The position numbers and the translations under genes were made by a program. This document shows positions 23,244 to 28,199 of a DNA stretch of 28,199 nucleotides, piece after piece. Position 1 is the first letter of the stretch. Each line of letters starts with the position of its first letter. The stretch spans positions 1 through 28,199 of the forward strand of contig CAYSWA010000029.1 of NCBI GenBank assembly GCA_964434535.1. The letters are read 5' to 3'. This stretch comes from SM23-32 sp964434535 (GTDB taxonomy: Bacteria; Planctomycetota; Brocadiia; SM23-32). The notes under the pieces are model-generated. The model was given only the letters and a program-made list of their open reading frames with translations. It was not told the origin of the DNA and searched no databases.

Positions 23244-25754
23244 GTGCCGCACCGAGACCGAGTGCGGATCCTGCTGATCGAGGACGACGCGGCCGAGACC
23301 GTCATCTTCCGGCGCCGCGCCGCCGCGTGCGCCGGCTACGACTACGCGATAGACCACGTCGAGACGCCGCGCAGGGCGGCCGAAAGGCTGGCAGAGCAGC
23401 GCTACGAGCTGATCGTGGCCGACATCTGCGCCGGCGGGGCCGCGCTCGGGCAGGAGCTGATCGGCCAGCTCATCGAGGCGGGCGGCGGGGCGCCCGTCAT
23501 CGCCTTCACGGGTATCGAGGACAGGAAGGTGGCCGTCCGGCTGATGAAGGCCGGCGCCACCGATTTCCTTTTCAAGGACGGCTTCGACGCCGATGCCCTG
23601 GAGCGATGCACCGGCTATGCGCTGGAGCGGCGCCGCGCCGCCGAGGCCCTGCGGGAAAGCCAGGAAAGGTACAGGGCACTGGTCGATCAGTCTCTGCAGG
23701 GCCTGTTCATCGCCGAGGGCTTCCCCCCCCGCGTGGTCTACGCCAACCCCGCCGCCGCCGAGATCGTCGGCCGCAGCCGCGAAGAGGTCCTCGAACTGGG
23801 CGCGCAGGCGACCACGGCGATGGTGCACCCGGAAGACCGCGCCACGCTCCTGCGGCTCTACGCCGAGCTGATGGACGGCAGCGGCGAGGAGGTGCGGCAC
23901 GTCTTCCGCCTGCTGCGCGGCGACGGCTCGGTGCGCCACGTCGAGTTCCTGACCGCCACGGCGAGCTGGGACGGCGCGCAGGGCGTGCAGGTGGCCATGG
24001 TCGACATCACCGAACGCCAGCGGGCCGAGCAGGCGCTGCGCGAGAGCGAGGAGCAGTACCGCCAGCTTGTCGAACAGTCGCTTCAGGGCATCTTCATCAT
24101 GCAGGATGCGCCCTTCCGGATCGCCTTCGCCAACCGCGCCGCGGCCCAGATCATGGGCACCAGCGTCGAGGAGCTCCTTGCCTGGCCGCCGCAGCAGGTG
24201 GCCGAGCACATCCACCCGGAAGACTTCGACCTCGTGGCCGAACGCTGCCAGAGGCGAACAGGCGGCGTGGCGCAGCCGCAGCGCTACGAGTTCCGCATCA
24301 TCCGCCCAGACGGCGCCGTCCGCTGGCTGGAGACCTTCTCCAGCGCCATCACATATCGGGGCGAGCCGGCCGTCCAGGCCGCCGTCATGGACGTGACGGA
24401 GCGCAAAAGTGCCGCCGAGGAGCTGCGCTCGGCCGAGCGCGAGAAGGCCGCCATCCTGGACGGCCTCTGCGAACTCGTCGTCTACCACAACCCCGCCTGC
24501 CGGATCGTCTGGGCGAACCGGGCCGCCGCCGACTCCCTGGAGATGGAGGCGGCGGAGCTGATCGGCCGGCATTGCTACGAGCTCTGGCACGGCCGCGACG
24601 AGCCCTGCGTCGGCTGCCCCGTAGTGGCCGCCGCCGAGACCGGACGCATCGCCACCTTCGAGATCTCCAGCCCCGACGGACGCTACTGGCAGCTCCGGGG
24701 CGAACCCATCCTCAGCGGGGACGGCGCCGTGGAGGGCGTCGTCGAGATCGGCATGGACATCACCGAGCACAAGGAGGCCGAGCAGCGCGTCGCCCTGCGC
24801 GCCGAGCGGCTCAGCCGCCAGGTCGAAGAGCGCTTCAGCATGGTGGGGGAGAGCCCCGCCATGCAGGAGGTCTACCGGCTCATCGACAAGGTGGCGCCGA
24901 CCGACGCCGGCGTGCTGATCTGCGGGGAGAGCGGCACCGGCAAGGAGATGGTCGCCCGGGCCATCCATCGCCACGGCGCCCGCCGCGACGGGCCGATGGA
25001 GGCCGTCAACTGCGCCGCCCTGCCGCCGGCCCTGCTGGAGAGCGAGCTGTTCGGCCACGTGCGGGGCGCCTTCACCGGCGCCGTGGCCGACAGGCCCGGC
25101 CGCTTCGAGCTGGCCGACGGGGGGACGCTGTTCCTGGACGAGGTGGCCGAGCTGCCGCTGGAGTGCCAGACGAAGCTGCTCAGGGTGCTGGAGGAGGGCA
25201 ATATCCGCCGCGTCGGCGATACCCGCGACCGCGAGGTCGACGTGCGCCTGATCGCCGCCACCAACCGCGATCCCGCCCGCGCCGTGCGAGAGGGGCGCCT
25301 GCGCGAGGACCTGTTCTTCCGGCTGGACCGGCTGCGCCTGGTCGTGCCCCCCTTGCGCGAGCGGGGCGCCGACATCGAGCTGCTCGCCGAGTTCTTCCTG
25401 CGATCCGCCAGCCAGGCCGTCAAGCGCCCGGTGGACGGCTTCGCCCCCGAGGCGGCCGAGGTCTTCGCCCGCTACGAATGGCCGGGCAACGTGCGCGAGC
25501 TGAAGAACGTCGTGGAGCGCATGACCATACTCGGCGAGGGACCCCTGCTCGGGCTCGAGCTGATACCGGAGGACATCCGCTCCGCCGCCCGCACCCCCCA
25601 GGGGCGCGTCGAACCCCTCAGCGAGGCGGTCCGCCGGCACGTGCTCGCCGCCCTCGAAGCCGCCGGGGGAAACAAGACCCGCGCCGCCGAAATGCTCGGC
25701 ATCGACCGCAGCACCCTCTACGCCCGGCTCAAGGCCTACGGACGCCATCCGTAG
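23244..25754 (+). CDS. Sigma54-dependent activator with receiver and three PAS domains
   Basis: An 836-residue enhancer-binding protein. A receiver domain (about 7-120) keeps the acidic pocket E13-D14-D15, phosphoacceptor Asp60, Thr89 and Lys111. Three PAS/PAC units follow (about 135-260, 262-385, 400-515); the third has a CVGCP cysteine pair (GRDEPCVGCPV) common in redox- or cofactor-type PAS domains. Then AAA+ with Walker A GESGTGKE (561-568), GAFTGA (608-613), LFLDEV, and a C-terminal Fis-type HTH (GGNKTRAAEMLGIDRSTLYA). Start GTG 23244 is set by AGGGGAGGA (23231-23239); a GTG at 23226 overlapping the previous stop is the alternative. Paralogous to the preceding gene in AAA+ and HTH. No partner histidine kinase is encoded here, so the phosphodonor is unknown. 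Last gene of the HIT-dGTPase operon. Confidence 0.95.
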   Translation: MPHRDRVRILLIEDDAAETVIFRRRAAACAGYDYAIDHVETPRRAAERLAEQRYELIVADICAGGAALGQELIGQLIEAGGGAPVIAFTGIEDRKVAVRLMKAGATDFLFKDGFDADALERCTGYALERRRAAEALRESQERYRALVDQSLQGLFIAEGFPPRVVYANPAAAEIVGRSREEVLELGAQATTAMVHPEDRATLLRLYAELMDGSGEEVRHVFRLLRGDGSVRHVEFLTATASWDGAQGVQVAMVDITERQRAEQALRESEEQYRQLVEQSLQGIFIMQDAPFRIAFANRAAAQIMGTSVEELLAWPPQQVAEHIHPEDFDLVAERCQRRTGGVAQPQRYEFRIIRPDGAVRWLETFSSAITYRGEPAVQAAVMDVTERKSAAEELRSAEREKAAILDGLCELVVYHNPACRIVWANRAAADSLEMEAAELIGRHCYELWHGRDEPCVGCPVVAAAETGRIATFEISSPDGRYWQLRGEPILSGDGAVEGVVEIGMDITEHKEAEQRVALRAERLSRQVEERFSMVGESPAMQEVYRLIDKVAPTDAGVLICGESGTGKEMVARAIHRHGARRDGPMEAVNCAALPPALLESELFGHVRGAFTGAVADRPGRFELADGGTLFLDEVAELPLECQTKLLRVLEEGNIRRVGDTRDREVDVRLIAATNRDPARAVREGRLREDLFFRLDRLRLVVPPLRERGADIELLAEFFLRSASQAVKRPVDGFAPEAAEVFARYEWPGNVRELKNVVERMTILGEGPLLGLELIPEDIRSAARTPQGRVEPLSEAVRRHVLAALEAAGGNKTRAAEMLGIDRSTLYARLKAYGRHP

Positions 25755-25790
25755 CCGGCCGCTCCCATGCCGACCCGTGCATAGCCCCCT

Positions 25791-25818
25791 TTGACTGGCC
25801 CGACGTTTTGGGTATAAT
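25791..25818 (+). promoter_or_regulatory. Promoter of the PIN-TRAM/ispD operon
   Basis: TTGACT at 25791-25796, 16-base spacer, TATAAT at 25813-25818: the best -10 match in the window. The leader of about 90 bases is GC-rich and carries a GGAGG site before the ATG at 25915. Confidence 0.75.
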
Positions 25819-25914
25819 GTCCCGCAACCTGGGGAGGACCGGATCGGGCGGGGGCGATACGGGGCGCAAGGCAGAGGCGCTCCGGCGGGAGGCGCGTGCA
25901 CCGGAGGCGCAACA

Positions 25915-26931
25915 ATGGGCGTGTGGGTCTTTCGAGCGCTATTCGTGCTCGCCTCCGCGGGCACGGCCTACTCGATGGGACTGGACCTCGGCCGCCCGTT
26001 CATGTTCCTGCTGATCGGCATCCTCGGCAGCTTCGCTGTCATCGCCGCCGAGTGGTTCGTCAGCAAGGGCCCCATCGCGCTTATCAGCTCCATCGTCTTC
26101 GGCTCCCTGCTGGGGCTGCTGTTCGCCACGCTGGCCGTCTCCGTCGTCGCACTCGCCGTCGAGACCGACACGATGGACCTGGTGCGCGACGACCTGACCG
26201 GCGCCCTGATCGTCATCTTCAGCTACCTCGGCATCGCCTTCATCTACCAGAGCCGCGACAAGTTCAACCTCATCGTGCCCTACGTCGAGTTCCGCCGAGA
26301 GGAGAAGGGCCTGCGCTCCACCGTCATCGACACCAATATCATCATCGACGGGCGCATCGCCGACATCATCCGCACCGGCTTCCTCGACGGCCCCATCATC
26401 GTGCCCCAGATCGTCCTGTCCGAACTGCACCAACTCGCCGACTCCGCCGACAAGCTCAAACGCGAGCGCGGCCGCCTCGGCCTCGAAGTGCTCAACGAGC
26501 TCCAGGCCGACGACGAACTCGACGTGCGCGTGCAGGACATGGCCATCGACGATGAGCGCCCCGTCGACGAACAACTCGTGCGCATCGCCCGCATGCTCAA
26601 CGCCAAGCTGATGACCAACGACTTCAACCTGAACCGGCTCGCCACCATCGAAGGCGTCTCCGTCATCAACCTCAACGAGTTGACCAACGCGCTCAAGACC
26701 GTCGCCCTGCCCGGCGAGCAGCTCACCGTCAAGCTCATCAACCGCGGCGAGCAGCCCGGCCAGGCCGTCGGCTACCTCCCCGACGGAACCATGGTCATCG
26801 TCGAGGAGGCCGACAGGCTCATCGGGGAAGAAGTGCCCGTCGTCGTACGCAATACCATCACCCGCGAGACCGGCCGCATGATCTTCGCCCGCAGACTGGA
26901 GAACGCCCCCGTCCGCCAGGGCGGCACATAG
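25915..26931 (+). CDS. Membrane PIN-TRAM domain protein (YacL-type)
   Basis: A 338-residue membrane protein. Four hydrophobic segments (about 5-22, 29-46, 56-82, 95-112) are followed by a cytoplasmic PIN ribonuclease-like domain (about 134-255) and a C-terminal TRAM RNA-binding domain (about 266-327). The PIN acidic set is complete: Asp139 in STVIDTNIIIDG, Glu170 in VLSELHQL, Asp218 in RPVDEQLVRIA and Asp236 in MTNDFNLNRL. The layout matches Bacillus YacL, whose gene is likewise next to ispD. Expected to act on RNA at the membrane; a clear substrate is not established. It has its own TATAAT promoter and a GGAGG ribosome-binding site. ispD follows 34 bases later, same operon. Confidence 0.93.
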   Translation: MGVWVFRALFVLASAGTAYSMGLDLGRPFMFLLIGILGSFAVIAAEWFVSKGPIALISSIVFGSLLGLLFATLAVSVVALAVETDTMDLVRDDLTGALIVIFSYLGIAFIYQSRDKFNLIVPYVEFRREEKGLRSTVIDTNIIIDGRIADIIRTGFLDGPIIVPQIVLSELHQLADSADKLKRERGRLGLEVLNELQADDELDVRVQDMAIDDERPVDEQLVRIARMLNAKLMTNDFNLNRLATIEGVSVINLNELTNALKTVALPGEQLTVKLINRGEQPGQAVGYLPDGTMVIVEEADRLIGEEVPVVVRNTITRETGRMIFARRLENAPVRQGGT

Positions 26932-26965
26932 CCCGTCCGGTTCCTGCCCCTTGCGCCCCACAGCC

Positions 26966-27676
26966 ATGCCTGAGCCCGCCTTCGCCGTCGTCCTGCCCGC
27001 CGCCGGCACCGGCGCCCGCATGGGCGGCTGCAAGAAACCCTTCCTCCCCCTCGCCGGCCGGCCCATCCTGCACCACACCATCGCCGCCTTCCAATCCGTT
27101 GAGGGTTGCGCCCTCGTCATCCCCGTCCTCCACCCCGACCAGACGGCCGACGCCTCACTGCGCGGGCAACTCCGCCAGCGCTTCGCCATCGCCACCGTCG
27201 CCGCCGGCGGCCCCACCCGCCAGGCCAGCGTCCTCGCCGGGCTCCAGGCCGTAGGGCCCGAACTGGACCTCGTCCTCATTCACGACGCCGTCCGCCCGCT
27301 GGTCGACCCCGACGTGATCCGCCGCGTCGCCCTCGCCGCCGCCGAGCACGGCGCCGCCTGCGCGGCCGTGCCCGCCACCGACACCGTCAAGCGCGCCGCA
27401 GCCGGCGAGCGCATCATCGCCACCATCCCCCGCGAGGGCCTCTGGTTCGCGCGCACCCCCCAGGGCTTCCGCACCGACCTTATCCTGCGCGCCCACCACG
27501 CCGCGCGCGAAGACGGCTTCACCGCCACCGACGACGCCCAGCTCGTCGAACGGCTCGGCCACCCCGTGCGCGCCGTCCCCGACACCCGCGACAACCTGAA
27601 GATCACCACTGCTGAAGACCTGGCCATCGCCGAAGCCGTCCTGCGCTGGCGCGCCCGCCTCGGACCGGGCCGGTAA
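26966..27676 (+). CDS. ispD: 2-C-methyl-D-erythritol 4-phosphate cytidylyltransferase
   Basis: Third enzyme of the non-mevalonate (MEP) isoprenoid pathway: joins MEP and CTP to give CDP-methylerythritol, in the cytoplasm. The 236 residues are of normal length. Motifs: VVLPAAGTGARMGG (8-21) and Lys24 for CTP, GGPTRQASVLAGL (81-93, Arg85), IHDAVRPLV (105-113, Asp107), RTPQGF (163-168) and the closing DNLKITTAEDLAIAE. ATG at 26966 is used rather than an in-frame TTG 15 bases earlier; neither has a good ribosome-binding site, which suggests coupling to the upstream PIN-TRAM gene. ispF, often adjacent, is absent: a tRNA gene follows. This shows the organism makes isoprenoids by the MEP route. Confidence 0.95.
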   Translation: MPEPAFAVVLPAAGTGARMGGCKKPFLPLAGRPILHHTIAAFQSVEGCALVIPVLHPDQTADASLRGQLRQRFAIATVAAGGPTRQASVLAGLQAVGPELDLVLIHDAVRPLVDPDVIRRVALAAAEHGAACAAVPATDTVKRAAAGERIIATIPREGLWFARTPQGFRTDLILRAHHAAREDGFTATDDAQLVERLGHPVRAVPDTRDNLKITTAEDLAIAEAVLRWRARLGPGR

Positions 27677-27702
27677 AGGGGGGCGGCGAGCGCCCACGAC
27701 GC

Positions 27703-27730
27703 TTGCAACTGCGGGTCCATCTGGTAAGAT
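27703..27730 (+). promoter_or_regulatory. Promoter of tRNA-Asn
   Basis: TTGCAA at 27703-27708, 16-base spacer, TAAGAT at 27725-27730; about 40 bases before the tRNA 5' end. Confidence 0.6.
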
Positions 27731-27769
27731 ATCCTCTCCACGCGCCGCAGGCGGCGTTGAGCGACCGGC

Positions 27770-27845
27770 TCCCCGATAGCTCAATTGGTAGAGCGGGCGG
27801 CTGTTAACCGCTAGGTTCGAGGTTCGAGTCCTCGTCGGGGAGCCA
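27770..27845 (+). tRNA. tRNA-Asn (anticodon GUU)
   Basis: A complete cloverleaf. Acceptor stem TCCCCGA (27770-27776) pairs perfectly with TCGGGGA (27835-27841); D-stem GCTC/GAGC; anticodon stem GCGG/CCGC with loop CTGTTAA, giving anticodon GTT (Asn, AAC/AAU); T-arm CGAGG-TTCGAGT-CCTCG. Discriminator base G, and CCA is encoded (27843-27845). It has its own promoter and an intrinsic terminator 45 bases downstream. Confidence 0.97.
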
Positions 27846-27889
27846 ACCCTTTTGTAGCGGACATCCGACGGCCTTCCTGTTAGCGCACG

Positions 27890-27918
27890 ACCCCGAGAGC
27901 GAGAGCCTTCGGGGTTTT
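27890..27918 (+). terminator. Rho-independent terminator of tRNA-Asn
   Basis: CCCCGA (27891-27896) pairs with TCGGGG (27909-27914) and a TTTT run follows (27915-27918). The stem is 6-7 bp with a 12-base loop. Confidence 0.8.
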
Positions 27919-27985
27919 CGCATATCTCGCCCCTGCGCAACCCTTTAGCGCATTCCCGCCAGTCTGCCCGTACTCTCCGTTTCGA

Positions 27986-28060
27986 CAGAGAGTTTTCGGG
28001 GTCCGAAAGCAACCATGGGGGTTGCTCTCGGTGCCCGAAAATCAGCGGAAAAACTCTCTG
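27986..28060. repeat. Interleaved inverted repeats, long imperfect hairpin
   Basis: Outer arms CAGAGAGTTTT (27986-27996) and AAAACTCTCTG (28050-28060) are perfect 11-base inverted repeats. Nested arms are TTTTCGGG (27993-28000) with CCCGAAAA (28034-28041), and AGCAACC (28008-28014) with GGTTGCT (28020-28026). Outer and middle stems share TTTT and cannot both form fully. CCGAAAGCAACC recurs as a direct repeat at 28003-28014 and 28113-28124. No gene is seen from 27919 to 28199. Confidence 0.7.
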
Positions 28061-28143
28061 ACTCTCTGGTGAACAACCCCCTCTGGGTTAACAACCGCGT
28101 ACGGACCGGACCCCGAAAGCAACCGTTCCGAACTCCCGGAGCC

Positions 28144-28181
28144 AAAAGAGGAGGGGAGAAGCAGGCGAGCTCCTCCCCTCC
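28144..28181 (-). terminator. Minus-strand intrinsic terminator
   Basis: Read on the minus strand, GGAGGGGAG (28181-28173), a 14-base loop and CTCCCCTCC (28158-28150) form a 9-bp perfect stem followed by TCTTTT (28149-28144). It implies a minus-strand gene ending just beyond the right edge of the window. Confidence 0.65.
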
Positions 28182-28199
28182 CGCACGATGACCGCCGGG

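Noticed and set aside
27770..27845. tRNA-Asn as an integration site for an island
   Set aside because: No repeat of the tRNA 3' end and no integrase was found inside the window; the right flank is too short to decide.
27155..28012. Minus-strand open frame of 285 codons across ispD and the tRNA
   Set aside because: Antisense to ispD; its TRTRTSNLAVNSRPLYQLSYRG part is the well-known false peptide from the reverse of a tRNA gene.
27945..28145. Minus-strand frame of 66 codons at the right end
   Set aside because: Runs through the inverted-repeat structure, with no ribosome-binding site and no family resemblance.

Overview
The window is a high-G+C Gram-negative chromosome segment with compact, mostly co-directional housekeeping blocks. 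Several traits together suggest Planctomycetota or a PVC-superphylum relative: a PEP-CTERM-tailed secreted protein, a Ser/Thr kinase with zinc-ribbon modules, DUF3179-like and NYN proteins, a Gfo/Idh/MocA oxidoreductase, an LptF/LptG permease (so an outer membrane) and FHA- and PAS-linked sigma54 activators. The phylum is inferred from gene content; there is no 16S rRNA gene here.

Layout. 1-2215: a XamI-like type II restriction-modification pair (endonuclease cut by the left edge, then its N6-adenine methylase) of visibly lower G+C, probably acquired. 2216-3406: gene-poor, with one small orphan protein and heptamer repeats. 3407-5720: a secreted GH113-like glycosidase, a YjbQ-family protein and a CPBP membrane protease. 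5800-9945: tyrS, a SurA/PpiD-like chaperone, ribF. 9927-12622: a degenerate DUF3179 membrane protein (minus strand), a NYN nuclease and a small membrane protein. 12654-17977, all minus: a Ser/Thr kinase, a divergent chorismate synthase, a Gfo/Idh oxidoreductase, an LptF/LptG permease. 18130-18546: RNase P RNA, followed 27 bases later by an unassigned radical SAM gene. 19513-19698: a MITE-like element. 19750-25754: a tight operon of a HIT hydrolase, a dGTPase-like HD protein and two sigma54 activators (FHA-GAF and REC-PAS-PAS-PAS). 25915-27676: a YacL-type PIN-TRAM protein and ispD. 27770-27845: tRNA-Asn(GUU) with its own promoter and terminator. The right end has no gene but holds unusual interleaved inverted repeats and a minus-strand terminator.

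Sigma70-like promoters (close to TTGACA-N16/18-TATAAT) can be read before many transcription units. The most unusual points are: a chorismate synthase homologue lacking the invariant GESHG histidine; a DUF3179 protein without the family cysteines; a parvulin-less SurA/PpiD protein; the radical SAM gene with six C-terminal cysteines behind rnpB; tandem sigma54 activators joined to nucleotide hydrolases in one operon; the MITE-like element; and the right-end repeat structure. No clearly new multi-gene defence or biosynthetic system is evident.
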